NCBI GenBank assembly: GCA_963932465.1
Contig: OZ010787.1
Span: 36,212,087-36,276,086 of the forward strand
Source of the DNA: Maratus speciosus
Taxonomy: Eukaryota > Arthropoda > Arachnida > Araneae > Salticidae
DNA: 64,000 nucleotides
Reading direction: 5' to 3'
Of the stretch, positions 14,040-26,099 are shown in pieces; position 1 is the stretch's first letter, and each line of letters begins with the position of its first letter. Below the pieces are notes generated by a model that saw only the letters and a list, made by a program, of their open reading frames with translations, ran no database searches and was not told the origin of the DNA. Both the position numbers and the translations under genes were made by a program.

Positions 14040-14950
14040 AGCCTAATAAGGATCTATTTACATGAACGTGTAACAGAGTAAGAAGTTTGATTAAATTTCG
14101 CGTGTTAGTTTTTGAGATATATCTATTGAAAGAATTGTGAAAAATGCAGCATAGCAGCGCCACCTGTTTTATGATTTGCACGAAAACCTAATCAGCACCA
14201 ACATAGTGTTTGATGAAATTCCATGCATTAGTTCTTTCGATATATGACAATTGCTAAAATCATGTACATCCGGGAAAAAATGCAGCATAGAAACGCCACC
14301 TGTTGGGCGATTTACACCAAAACCTAATTTGCAACAACTTATGTCAACGTCTAACTGAATTTGAAGTTTGATGAAAATCCGTGCATTAGTTCTTGAGATA
14401 GAGCTATTGCAAAAATTGTGAAAAATTCAGCATATCAGCGCTATCTGTCGGACGATTTACACCAAAACTTAATCAGCAACAACTTAGGTCAATGTCTAAC
14501 AATCTAAAGTTTCATGAAAATCCGTCCATTAGTTCTTGCGATAAAGCTATTCCGGAAATTATAAAAAACGCAGCATAGCAGTGCCACCTTTTAGGTTAAT
14601 TACGCCAAAAACTAATCAGCACAAATCTATAACAAGGTATACCTGAATCTGAAGTTTGATAAAAATCTGTGCATTAGTTCTTGAGATTGAGCTATTGCGG
14701 AAATCGTGAAAAAGGCAGCATGGTAGCGCCACCTCTGGAACGATTTACACCAAAAAACTAATAAACACTAACTTATATCAAGGTATAACTGAATCTAAGG
14801 TTTTATTAAATTCCGTGCATTAGTTCTTGAGATAGATTGCCCGCAAAATTTGTGTCAGATACAGACAGACATTTTCTAAAAACAGTCAAATCGTATTCAG
14901 GACCTTCTAAAACGTATAAAACCGTCGAAAACTGGAAGTCAATTGTTTTT
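14040..14950. repeat. 143-bp degenerate tandem repeat, about five copies
   Basis: The landmark GCAGCATAGCAGCGCCACCT recurs in degenerate form near 14146, 14282, 14427, 14570 and 14715, spaced 136-145 bp. Each unit also carries a CCGTGCATTAGTTCTTGAGATAG-like segment. The last unit runs into a CAGATACAGACAGACA tail. The tail and the TCCGT-ATTAGT-TTGAGAT motif resemble the 3' ends of some arthropod LINEs; this is inference. A second array of the family lies at 40310-40765. Confidence 0.75.
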
Positions 14951-15559
14951 ACGAATCCAATGTTTTCTTCTTTTAAAGACAGAAGAAAGTAAAAAGGCTG
15001 AAAAATAAAGTCTGTAAGGTATCCAACTTTCAGTGAACAAATGCCGTAACACAGAATGGAAATGTTGACTCACGTCTCCCTAATATAAAACTCTTCTTTC
15101 GTCCCTCAAAATGTTTTTTTTTCACAATTTTAGAATTTTGAAAGAAATTTAGAATTTACATTAATAATTTCCAGAAACATTTTCGTTAAATTTCTCGCTT
15201 ATATATTCTTAAAATAAATAGATTCAGTTTACTTTGCCTGTATAAAATCACAAGGGATCGGAAAACTTATCAGTTTAGACCGGTTTGTCTTTTAGCAGGC
15301 ATCCATGACTTGATTGTAATGGTATTCCTTCTGTCGGAACTACAAAAATTTTCTCAACATCGAATTCTGTTTAAAATAAGTTTTACTGCATTCGATTACA
15401 CAGAATGAAGTGTTTCAACATTTTGTTAATAGAGAAGTGAGATTTGGTTCAAAACATTAATTTTTTTTTTAAAGTTGAATTTTGGAAAATCAGGATGGTT
15501 CAGGTTCAGGTACTCTCTTAAAAACCTGGACAATAAAGAAATGTATTTGGACTCTCAGA

Positions 15560-16265
15560 CATTAAGCAAAGAAAAGTAGTCTATTTGGACCTAACATAAA
15601 AGTTGCGACGAGAAGAAAAATAGTCTATTTGGGTCCAAACAGACTACTTTTATTCTCGTCACAACATTTGATGTAGTAAGGCGCTCCCTTTCATGTTTTA
15701 TAATCTTCGTAGGATGTCATGAGATCAGAAGTTACCAGATGACTTCGTCGAAAAGTTCATTTCCGCCTCTTTATTTTGTTGATGATCACATAATGCTTGG
15801 AAAAGAAAGGCCTTGAAAGATTTATTACTTTTCGTCGGATAAAGAATGTAAAGTTCGATTTATTTGCTTTATCCGACGAAACACTATAAAAATTTCAAAT
15901 GGTCTTTCTTTTTCAAGCATTCTGTGGTCATCAACAAAACAAACAGGTGGAGATGGACATGCCAACGAGGTTCACTGATGACATCTGACCTCTAGACATC
16001 TGACGAAAGTCATAAAACATGAAAATTTCTATGGTCAAGAAAAGTAATCTATTTGGACCCTAAAAGTCCAAACAGTTCATCTCTTGACATCGAAGCTTTT
16101 ATGTGGCCAGGCGGTCCGTTTAATGTTTTATGACTTCTTATCGGAAGTCGAGAGGTCAGAGGGAACCAGTGAACGTTGTTGATATGTCCATCTTTGCCTC
16201 TTTCTTTTGTTGATGACCACAGAACACTTGAAAAAGAAAATCCAGTTTATGTATCGCCAATTTTT
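15560..16265. repeat. Multi-arm inverted repeat
   Basis: A roughly 120-bp segment with landmarks CATGTTTTATAATCTTC, TTTTGTTGATGATCACA and TTGGAAAAGAAAG occurs near 15690-15810. It recurs inverted near 15900-16020 and again in forward orientation near 16110-16250. Two small hairpins around AGTCTATTTGG(G)TCCAAACAGACTA (15615-15650) and CTTTTCGTCGGATAAAG/CTTTATCCGACGAAA (15828-15885) sit between the arms. The transcript of either strand could fold extensively. Confidence 0.65.
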
Positions 16266-16380
16266 CGTAGGGTAAACCAAACAAAAGCAAATAAACTGAC
16301 CTTAAACGCAGCTAAAGAACTTAGATTGGGGGCCTGTGCCCACCCCACAAAATAGTTCTAGTTACGCGTATGTGTTATGC

Positions 16381-19300
16381 CAAGGCTTTTCATTTCCACT
16401 GTTCTTCTCATTCACAATATTGAATGTCAGCATTTATGTTAAATTTATTTTATTAAGAATTCTAAAATTTAAGAGGAAATAAAACTGCATTGTATTTCTT
16501 GCATAACTATTTTATTTTTATAAGACATTTGTCATGACAAATAGTTGAATTTATTGAATGTGTTTGTTGCTCCTCTCAGGGGCGCGCCGACCCAGTGTGC
16601 AAAGTGTGTGGCGCACACAGGCGCCGAAGTAGTAAGGGTGCCAAAGATTTCAGTTGAGGAGGAAATACTTGAAAGAAAAAAATCTTAATTTAATTTTACT
16701 AAAATGTATTACATTTTCTTGACATCTGAATTGTGTTTTGTAGATTTGCGTGAGATAAACGTACTTATAAATATTCTTTTTTTTTTTTTTAAAGTTATTT
16801 ATTTTGTTTTATTCTACTTCTGAGTCTCCTAATAAGTGATTTAGATGCAGAGCTGTCCATGTCCAACCTTTCAATAAGCAGGTCCGCACCTCATGTAGTT
16901 AGTTGCAAACAATGAAAGGCAACATAATTCATATGGCTGAAACATGCACCGCTATTATTTCACTGTAGTAGTGGTAGAGCATAGTGTAGTTTTATTACCA
17001 CAGGAGCTAAATCCCACCTGTTTTTTATTTTTAAATATCAATTGTCGCCTTACTGCAGAAATTCTGTCATATAATATGAAAATTACTGTTCGGAAATACG
17101 GGTAAAAATTTCCCCTGCGGTAATCCGGCCATGAATAGTGGTAGACTTATCTGCCACAAGTGTCTTTATGATACACATACTTCTCACGGTGGTATCCATA
17201 AGTCTTCTACGACTCAGAAACTATGTAAAAATAATTTCCAAGGGTAATATAAATCATAGTAAATTTAAAATTACATTTTTCAGAGAGATAACCTATCTCA
17301 AAAGTTTTGTAGGTGAAGGGGCCAGAAAATTTAATCACTAAATAATAACATTAAATAATTAACACTAAATAACGGCCACTGGCAACAACGGAAGAACCCC
17401 TTACAAATATTATTGATTTTAAAGAAATCATCCTTTAAAATAGATTTTTAACACTTTCCAACATAGTTGAAAAGTGTTTATAAATTCGGTTTATTTGTCT
17501 GTCAACGCTCTAACTAGCGTAAATATATTCATTTTTCATGCAATTGATGTATGTTAATGATGTTTACCAAGACGTATTGTGTAGCATTAATAGTTCATTT
17601 ACAGAAACACTCAAAAGAATTCTGTTAGATTATTGTCAATGCGGAAAAATTGTTTGAATCGTTGAAAAAATATTTTAATGACTTTACGCTATTTCAAATG
17701 AAATTGATATAAATCACTGAATTTTGCTACGAAATGATTACTATGTCTTTAAGCAATAATTGCTGTAAGTGCGATTTCAATTACGGTATGCCCTTGTAAA
17801 TTTAACTATTTTTTTTTGCATGTTACTCGTTGTGTATAAAGAAATTCTATACTTCCTATGCAGAGCTGCATAAAAGAATTTTCGTATTAAAAAATTATTC
17901 TTCTCGTTATCAAACGTATTATCGTATTCTCCTTATTAACGGAAATTGCTGGCACCAAATGGTTCAATTAGACATCGTATTTCAAGTTATCAAACGGTGA
18001 AGTTTTGCTACATTATTCTGAATGTGCTGGAAAGTGCTTCATAATCTATGCTTGCCACATGATTTGTTTCCTTTCTTGTTAATTTTTAAAGTAACTAGTA
18101 AAAGGAAAAATTCGGATGAGCGGCAAGAAAACCTTCATATGGCGCCATCATGGTGTCCGTAGGAAGAGCGTTAGACAGCCCCAAAGGAAACAATGTAAAA
18201 CCAGAACTTGTATGAGTATGCTGTTTAATGTAGAGATTTTAGACTGGAGGCCTGTGGCGTCAACAGGGGAACAAATTTTGGTAAAAATGAAACATCAACT
18301 GTTTGTGAAGATTTTGGCAATCCGTGCCTAGGTTTAACACTATGATTTTTGTGTTCAAAGTATACTTTAAACAGCCGAAGCAATGCTTTTTTCAGCGCTT
18401 CTACAAATGATCACTTCTGTAGAATCTATTATCCATTGAACAAAAATTGTGTGTGTGTGTGTTTTAGGACCATAGACCTCAGAGCAGAACAAATACTTTT
18501 TATCTATACTATCTTGTACATCATGATTTTAATCAAGTGATTTTTTAAAAAAATCATTGATTAAAATCATGATTTAAATCGCTGATATAAATCAACTGAT
18601 TTAAATCGTTGACACCCTATTTAGAATACCTTAAGTAATCAGAATTTTAAAAATAATCTCATAAATTTGTGAGATGCATGAATTGCAGAAACCTGTGACA
18701 TAAAATAAAAAACAGTGATACTTTGTGTGACATAAGTTTTTAATTCAGTAACACTTTTATATATTGATTTCACATAAATAATTTTATGCTTATGCTTCTT
18801 TGACTCATTATTTTTACAAACCCTTGGTTTTTGCATTCATGTTGTATACTATTCGCAACTGTATTTTTACTACTTTTATGTACGATAAGTGCACAAAAAA
18901 GGCAGAGGTAACTGCAAAATATTGCTACTTTCTTTTCCATACCTACTATTTGTAATATCTTCTATTTACAAATGTTGCATGGCAATCTCACCTCCACTTA
19001 AAAATTTGAATTTTATACCAAGGAAGAATAAGAGAATATCAGAACATGGTACATAAATTAATGGAATCTTCTAGCTTGTTTACATCTTTTATTATAATGT
19101 GATGGAAGAAACGGTGTCATATCTTGTAAGTGATTGGACTTGGATCGATTGTTCCTATGCTTTTCTGATCTTCATGGCAAGGATACTATGCTTGACAAAA
19201 TCGTATTTATTATTTTTGTATTGTGATGTCACAGAAGAAATTGGCCCATATCTCTTGAATGGTTGAATTTAGACAGGTAGTTCCTATATATTTTTTTAAT

Positions 19301-19440
19301 CCTCAAGGCAAGTGTTTTCCAGTGATACCACTCTTGACTAAATCCAGAACTAACTGTTGTATGTTCCCTAATTAGTGACTTATGGGATGTCTTGTACTTA
19401 GCTCCCTGTTGTATTTCATTTAATTACATTATTTTATCTG
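16381..19440. other. Noncoding stretch with hAT-type remnants
   Basis: CAGGGGCGCGCCGACCC at 16577 looks like one end of a hAT-like element with a following GGCGCACACAGGCGCC patch, but no partner end was found. The ORF at 18116-18331 has no recognised domain. No ENT exon was recognised here. Confidence 0.4.
18526..18619. repeat. GATTTAAATC-rich terminus (hAT-like end)
   Basis: Repeated TGATTTAAATC and its inverted forms run up to GACACCCTA. Read on the other strand this starts TAGGGTGTCAACGATTTAAA, a terminus style seen in hAT elements. The other end and a TSD were not found, so this is a one-ended remnant. Confidence 0.45.
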
Positions 19441-20506
19441 CTTAGTTGGGTGATCTGTGCTTTAATCCTCTTCTTGGTAATGTTTTTTTTTGCTGCGCTA
19501 TAAATGTGTCAAGCCTGGCAACCCTCAGTTTTAGAGATGCACTTTTGGCAATCCTCCTAGCAGTGGAGAGCAGTTTTTTGTGCATGGGCTTTTAACTTCT
19601 TTGTCTTAGGTGTTCTTGATTGGTAAATAAGAAAAAATATACTAAAAAAATAATATAGTGTCATTTTCAATTTCATCCTCAGCTAGTGGCCATTGCAATT
19701 TGTAATTATGATTTTGCGTTTAGCCATGGTAATATGAATGTGCTACAATTTTATTTAATGTTTTTTATTAAAAATCATTTGTTTTGTGTCTAAAAGTAAG
19801 TTTTTGGACATTTCTATTGTCTTTTGGCCATAGAGATGTTTTGTATGTAAATTTAAGTGTTTTGGACATTCATTTTGTCTTTTGACCATAAAGATATTTT
19901 GAATTTTAATGTTATTTAATTATGTGTTAAAGAAAAAGATTATTATTTGCTGTCAAAGCTTAATATATTTCATTAAAAACTCATTTATTAAATGTTTTTT
20001 AATTTTAAAAAAAGTTGTTTTGTATTTAAAAGTAGGTGTGTGTACATTTCTTTTGTCTTTTTGACTGTAGATATCTTGTATGTTTGGAAAATATCTATAT
20101 TTTAAACAAAATGGGTACCGGGAGGTTCAGGGGGCGGAGCCCACCTGACAAAGAAATAATTTTTCTAAAAAGCTCACTTTTAAAGAAATGTTCAGTTAAA
20201 GTCATCTTAATTTTGAATTGTAAACCGTTTTAAGCAATAATTTTTTAGGTAAGTGAGATAAATGTTTTTTGTATTTTCCATAAAATGTAAGCTTTTCAAA
20301 TTGTAATTTTGACAATATTTTAAAATTCTATGTCTAAAAATATGTATTTTTGCTTAATTTTGACTGTTGCAATCTTAATTTTTGCACTTTAGTGTAGTGT
20401 CTTCTGAAGATATTATCTCCGAGAGACTAAACGCAACAGTGCACCAATTTCATGATCTTTTTTAAATGCACCAGTGAGGGGATTAAAGCACAGTCACACC
20501 ACTTAG
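19441..20506. repeat. Foldback repeat, about 1.07 kb
   Basis: The left end (TTAGTTGGGTGATCTGTGCT followed by TTAATCC) matches the inverted right end (TAAGTGGTGTGACTGTGCTT, TTAATCC). Between them are several degenerate copies of a unit with landmarks GTTTTTGGACATTTCTATTG and GACCATAGAGATRTTTTG near 19798, 19858 and 20036. No ORF. The superfamily is undetermined. Confidence 0.55.
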
Positions 20507-20844
20507 TTATTCCAACATTTGAGCGTAAATAAAACTACGACTATAATTAAAGCTATTTCATTTCTATTGCATATACATCTGCAGGTGAAAGCCCTAAAAA
20601 AATTAAATTCCACATATCTAAATTAAATAATCAGTAGACTCATAATTTGCATGCATGTATGTAATTCAATTTAATAAATTGACAAATTTTTTGAGGTTGT
20701 ACATTAAAATTTTCTTTTAAGTATATCAGTTTTTGCAAGCTTAAAGTACTGATCTTGTTCTTTAATATATTTTTCTGCCAATAGCTATTGTTTTTAGCTA
20801 GGACTTGGTTCTTTCATATTTCTGAATATTGTTTTACCTTTCAG

Positions 20845-21041
20845 CCAGGACACAGATTTTTGTGGATTCCAGTATTGTTGCGGCTCTTTATGATCCCATT
20901 CTTCATGTTATGCAACTATAATCCACATAAACGGGCAATACCTGTTCTTATAACAAATGACTGGGCATACTTTGGAATGTCTGTTGCTTTAGGGCTCACA
21001 AGTGGTTATTACAGCAGTCTTGCCATGATGTATGCTCCCAA
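20845..21041 (+). CDS. Equilibrative nucleoside transporter (SLC29/ENT), penultimate exon
   Basis: ENT proteins are eleven-helix carriers that move nucleosides and nucleobases across membranes by facilitated diffusion. This exon starts after a pyrimidine-rich acceptor (TTTTACCTTTCAG, ending 20844) and ends before the donor GTAAGTT (21042). The 66-residue reading opens with PGHRFLWIPVLLRL, continues through a hydrophobic helix (FMIPFFMLCNY) and ends with a second helix and ...GYYSSLAMMYAPK. Arg after the Pro-x-x-x segment, the PFFMLCN helix and the GY-x-S-L-x-M-x-x-P segment fit the C-terminal part of the ENT fold (about TM9-TM10). The final codon is split (phase 2) and completed by the exon at 27851. 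An upstream Met at 20788 lies in the intron. No earlier exon was recognised in the window. Which ENT paralogue this is cannot be decided. Confidence 0.88.
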
Positions 21042-22009
21042 GTAAGTTAAAGCTCTATGTGTATATGGGTGATTTTCAAAAAGTGTCGTGTTTTATTGTC
21101 CTTTCACATTTGCACAGAAAAATTGTTAAATATCATAATTTTAATTATCGCATTTTAACTATCATTTTTTTTATGACAATTTACAAATATATTATTATTA
21201 TTTATAAAAAAATTTAAAATATATTCTTTTTTAGTCAAAATATCATTACTGTAGGTTGTCCCAGGAAGCAATTTATTAGGTAAAGATTTGACTAAGGTCT
21301 ATTTAAAACAGATGGTTAGTTTTTTAATGCATTTTTATTTATTAAGATGCTACTAATTAAAAAAATTATTTATTTTCATTAATTAAAACTTATCTATAAT
21401 TCTTGATAATTCTTTTAAACCGTGTCCTAAGAAAAAGTGTCATTGCCATGCTTCTGACAAAAAGTTCATCTGGAATTTTTTAGAGGGCAGCACATGCCTT
21501 TTTATCAAGGCAAAAATACTCCTTAAAAGTGAACTTGTTATTAGGTTTAGGTGAATAGAGTAAATAGTTTTATAGTTTCAATAAAACAAGCAAAGACTTT
21601 GAAAGTTTTGGTGAGTATTTTTTTTTTATGTCATTACCATACCCACTTCTAATTGATAATTAAATGAATTTTTATTTCTTAATCTGCTTTTATTATATAA
21701 GAAATAGAAAATCGTTGTATGGGCCACAAGATATAATGGTTGCCATTTATGCCTGAGGGAGGGGGGGGGATAAAAATATTTTGCTTAATTTGTCATTACC
21801 GTGCTCACTTATGTCATTAACAAGTTCATTAAAATTTAAAAATTTAAATTTAAAATGTGAAATTAGTAATTTGGTTTCTGCTGATGCTTGTGTATTAATA
21901 TTTATGAGGTAAGGTAATTATTTACAAAGAATTAAAACTTTCTGATTATTTCTAAAAATTTGATTTTGTTATTCCAAAACATGGACAGATTTTGAAAATG
22001 ACCCATATA

Positions 22010-22466
22010 TACCGGGTGTCCCAAAAAGGACTGACTGATTTTAAAATTCAATAACTTGCAAACGGTGACAGATATTAAAAAAATTCTTGCAGGAGGGTTA
22101 TGCATAAGGTCAAAAGTTTTATTACAGTGATTTTCGATTTTAGTTCGATTTACAAACAATAGATGGCGCTGTAAGCAATAGTCGCTAAATTCAGGCTCGA
22201 TTTTTGGTACTTCGTGGCCCGGATAATACATTTCCATCTCCTTTTTCTGCATGGAACAAGATAAAGGACCAAAAATCGAGCCTGTATTTAGCGACTATTG
22301 CTTACAGCGCTATCTATTGTTTGTAAATCGAACTAAAATTGAAAATCACTGTAATAAAACTTTTGACCTTATGCATAACCCTCCTGCAAGAATTGTTTTA
22401 ATATCTGTCACCGTTTGCAAGTTATTGAATTTTAAAATCAGTCAGTCCTTTTTGGGACACCCGGTA
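22010..22466. mobile_element. 457-bp near-perfect palindrome (Tc1/mariner-type foldback MITE)
   Basis: The ends TACCGGGTGTCCC and GGGACACCCGGTA are exact inverse complements in a TATA context. The two arms of about 220 bp differ at only a few positions around a spacer of about 30 bp (about 22230-22260). Because of this, the + and - strands give almost the same peptide (landmark LMHNPPARI on both). Those readings come from the repeat and are not evidence of a protein. The GGGTGTCCC terminus and TA context fit a mariner-type MITE. An RNA from the intron would form a long hairpin. Confidence 0.85.
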
Positions 22467-22864
22467 TATATATATATATATAACCATAATAAAATATTAC
22501 AAATTATCATCTATTTTAAATATAAGTTATAAATTGAGTATTAAGACAATATACAATCATTATAAATTATATATTTTGGCTGTACTGCATTAAATAAAGT
22601 TTTATTTTAAATACTAAGCAAAGTTCTCTTATTCAAATGCCTGAAACAATGTTCAGTATGAGTTTTTACATATCTTACTTTATGGCATTCAATACAAATG
22701 CCTCATGTATAATTTTACATGCCCGGGTAATACAAATATCATAGATGTCACTTTTCTGCCTTTTAGTGGATTTTCCAATTGTTTTGTTTCTTTATAAATC
22801 AGTTAGTGATTTACGCAGAATCATAAAAAAACAAAAAATCACACTGTTGTGCCCCACAAAAAAG

Positions 22865-23575
22865 AAACAAGAATTTCATCAAACGGTCCATGAATAAACT
22901 GCAAATTTTGGTCAATCACTGGAGCAAAAAATTTAGATTTTCATCAACCAGTTGCGAAAAACTCAGGAATTTTGTTAAGAGGTCACGTTAAAATAAGTCA
23001 AGAATTTCAGCATTTGGTCAAGGAAAAAAAAATTTTTTAATTTCAAAAATCGGTCACAAAAAATAATTTCATCAAACAATTACAGAAAAAAAATCATGAG
23101 TTATGTCAAACAATTGTGGAATAAAATCTTGAGTTTTGTCGAATTTCTTTGAACAATTGAAAAATAAAATTGCGAATTCGTGAATTTTGTCAATCGCTCA
23201 AGTAAAAATTGTTAAGTTCATCAATCGGTCATGGAAAAAATATTAAATTTTATCAATCAATTGTGGAAAAAAATGGCAAATTTCATCAAATAATTGCAGA
23301 ATTTAATTGTGAATTTCATCAATCAATTGTGGAATAAAATTGCAAATTTCGTCAAGTGGTCTCGTTAAAAAAATCTCGGATTTTGTCAAACAAATGCAGA
23401 AATAAATCGCAAATTTCACCACATAACTGCAGAATAAAATCATGAATTTCATCGAACAATCGCAGAATAAAACCATGAATTTCATTGAATGATTGCAGAA
23501 AATAAATCTAATATCGTCACACAATCATGAAAAAAAAAATCGCAATTTTCATAGTTGTTGGAAAAAATCATAAAT
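22865..23575. repeat. Degenerate 33-bp minisatellite
   Basis: Units of the form GAATTTCATCRAACAATTGC followed by AGAATAAAATCAT repeat about twenty times with many substitutions. The period is about 33 bp in the best-preserved part (23390-23500). As 33 is a multiple of 3, the - strand shows an 11-residue repeat that looks like an ORF at 23303-23524. Confidence 0.7.
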
Positions 23576-24119
23576 TTGATCCAAGTTATGGTTTTCTGTA
23601 TGTATAAAAATGATAGTTAACTATTTAATATTCATGTCACATGCCTTCATTTGGATACACACACGAGGAATAAATGAAATAACTCAACCCTGTGCAAAAG
23701 GGAGCATGATTCATTCGAATACAGAGAAACCAGTAATTTTTTCCAAATGTGAAATAATCACAAGAAATGACTTGAGCATGCACAGAAAAATAAAATTGTA
23801 AAAGAAAGAAAGAAGCAAGTTGTTTCATCATCTGAGGAAGAAAATTTTCAAATGATAGTTTCAAGTTATATTTCTGTAATCAAGTTATTTCAATGATGAC
23901 TAATATCTGAATTGTTCAAGTGATTTACTCGAATGGTGTCCAACACTAGTTTCAACCCATTATTCTTTTTTGTCTTTAGAACTCATCTTTAGTACTTGGA
24001 AATTCTGCATAATTATATTATATTTTACACTTATGTACCTAATATTGATTTCTGTAATTCCTAGAAGAAACACTGTATCTCCATGAACGCCACATATGAA
24101 AATTCAGGATATAGACTGT

Positions 24120-24640
24120 AATCGCAAATGGTGTTAAGAGAAACACGTTGATAAACTGAATTTAGACATCACAAAAAGATAAATGAGGAATTGTTAATTT
24201 AGGATAAATAATATAAATATGAAATTTGAAATTAATAAGAGGATTTAAATAACATAAATACAAAATTTAAAAGAAAAAACACACTAAAATTGCATGAACA
24301 CCACAGCCTAAATTTTGATATTATGGAGGCTATCAGGAATATTGCGATACTACCTTGATATATAACTAATGTCATGACAACAGAAATATATTAGTAAACT
24401 GAATTTAGACATCACAACAAGATAAATTATTAAGAAATTCATAATTATGATGATTAAATAAAATAAATGCAAACTTCATAATTATTAAGGAGATTTAAAT
24501 AAGGAAAATACACTCACTGAAATCACATAAATGACATGGGGTCTGGAAGATGTATTGCGATACTATCTTGATATTATCGATATACCAAGAGAAACACCAT
24601 TAATTAAACTGAATTTAGAACTTACAGTGGTATAAACCAT
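24120..24640. repeat. Tandem repeat, period about 210-243 bp
   Basis: TAAACTGAATTTAGACATCA recurs at 24152 and 24395 and, degenerate, at 24605. Shared landmarks GGAGATTTAAATAA and TTGCGATACTA lie between. About two and a half units, noncoding. Confidence 0.6.
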
Positions 24641-24650
24641 AAATGATATA

Positions 24651-25300
24651 CAGTAAACTCCCTTAAATCCTCGACCTTAAAATCTGCAAACGGCTAAAAT
24701 CTGCATATTTTTTCAGATGTAAACTGTGAAACTTGGTTAAGTTGCAGGAACGAAATTCTAGATGCTCAAATCAGCAGCGATTGCAATGTTTTTAAATAAT
24801 TTTTTTTTTTTGTTAATCATGCTCTTTTGGCTATTACAGCTGATTAATTACTAAATAAAAGGGTTACTTTTGATTTTGATGTAAATTAGCATATCTATAG
24901 CAAAAATTTGCCATATTGTAGGTCCTGCACATATATTTCTTGCATTCATTTCCCCGCATTTCTATTTTTATTTTGTCAATATTACATACATATTTTAATG
25001 AGTTCTGGTTAATATGACCAAACTGTAGCTTTTTTTATGAAGAAAATATGAATTTATTTCTAGAAAAAATCAAGATGCCACTAATATCAATGCCGATCAC
25101 GATCTTTTTCCCAAGACATTTTTTCAACCAATCAAGCTTTTTTGTTTATTAAACTCTATAAACATGACATAAAATTTTGTTATTTTACAATTATGGTGTA
25201 AATTATATTCTTAACTGAGATAAAAGTACGGCACAACAGTAGCTTTCACACAATACCTGCAACTCTAACTGTTGAAGTCGTATTGTTTGTTTACTTTTTT
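24651..25300. repeat. pogo-like repeat, copy 1
   Basis: Begins TA|CAGTAAACTCCCTTAAATCC. It is collinear with the copy at 46954-47480, sharing CAGATGTAAACTGTGAAACT, CAATCAAGCTTTTTTGTTTA and AAACATGACATAAAA-type stretches. CAGTAAA termini after TA suggest a pogo/Tc1 type. The right end is not clear. Confidence 0.5.
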
Positions 25301-25575
25301 GCATTTGTTTTGGTTTTAATCTGTAATGATTTTTATTTTTTCATGATTTCATACGTAATTCTGCCTAATATGGCTGATTCCAATATTTCTAATGAAAAAA
25401 TGCAGTAAAAGAAAACACGTTAGTTTGACAATAATCCAAAAAGTAGAGATCATAAAACATCGAAGTCTCTCTCCAGATTTCTGCCGAAACTTTATTACAT
25501 CAACATTTGTCTTGAGTGACCGCAGCTTTGCTTTTCCTTTTAACGGTTCTTTTAAGTACTTATTGTAAGTTTTAA

Positions 25576-25775
25576 CCCCTTCTGAACCATGGGTGCATGT
25601 ATGCATCTTCAAAAGATGCTTAAAGCACTTATTTTTGATACCACTAAAAAAGAAAAGTAAAATTTGCCTTATTTAATTAAGATATTTTCTTGATTGATAA
25701 ACTAAATTTAATTATTTGACAAAAAGTAGCGTGAACTGAATAAAATTCATGTAAAAGATGCTGGTCCCGAAGGGG
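25576..25775. mobile_element. piggyBac-type MITE in TTAA
   Basis: TTAA flanks both sides (25572-25575 and 25776-25779). The left end CCCCTTCTGAACCATGGG and the right end CTGGTCCCGAAGGGG are imperfect inverted repeats. The copy is 200 bp and noncoding. Confidence 0.7.
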
Positions 25776-26099
25776 TTAAAATTATGCTTATTCACTGTAT
25801 GAAAGCGAAGTGCCGCCTCTATATTTACGTTTGTTTTATTGCGAGAATGAAATCCAAAAGTTGTTAGTAAAGGGATCACTGCCAAAAAATGACACCCATT
25901 TTGCAATGAAAGCGGATAGAAGCATGTTGTCAAAAGGGTAAAAAAAATAACATAAAAATTAGAAGCCACTAGCATAAACACGTCATATGTGAACCAATGA
26001 CAAGCAACTCTGCAGTAGAGACCTGTATCGGGTAATCCAATTTTTTCATTGTGGGTTGGGTTCACTTTAAATGTTCCAGGTTCGTGTTAGATTTTGATT

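Larger units (their letters stand above)
7596..16372. mobile_element. 8.8-kb hAT-like element with perfect 8-bp TSD
   Basis: TGTTATGC stands immediately outside both ends (7588-7595 and 16373-16380). The left terminus CATAGGCGTAACTAG and the reverse complement of the right terminus, CATACGCGTAACTAG, match at 14 of 15 bases. Both subterminal regions are rich in GGCCC/CCACCCC. An 8-bp duplication with short inverted termini points to the hAT superfamily. No intact transposase ORF was found. Later insertions and tandem arrays (9057-10514, 10920-11970, 14040-14950, 15560-16265) fill much of the interior. Confidence 0.8.

Noticed and set aside
18116..18331. Arg-rich 71-codon ORF as a gene
   Set aside because: No domain, no splice or promoter context and no second support.
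20788..20844. ATG upstream of the ENT exon as a start
   Set aside because: A clear pyrimidine-rich splice acceptor ends at 20844 and the homology to ENT begins at 20845. The bases before it are intron.
21932..22532. Two opposed ORFs with nearly the same peptide
   Set aside because: Both are the two arms of one palindrome read outward. No protein family fits.
22865..23575. Regular repeats considered as a CRISPR-like array
   Set aside because: Repeats are degenerate with no unique spacers and the genome is eukaryotic. It is a minisatellite.
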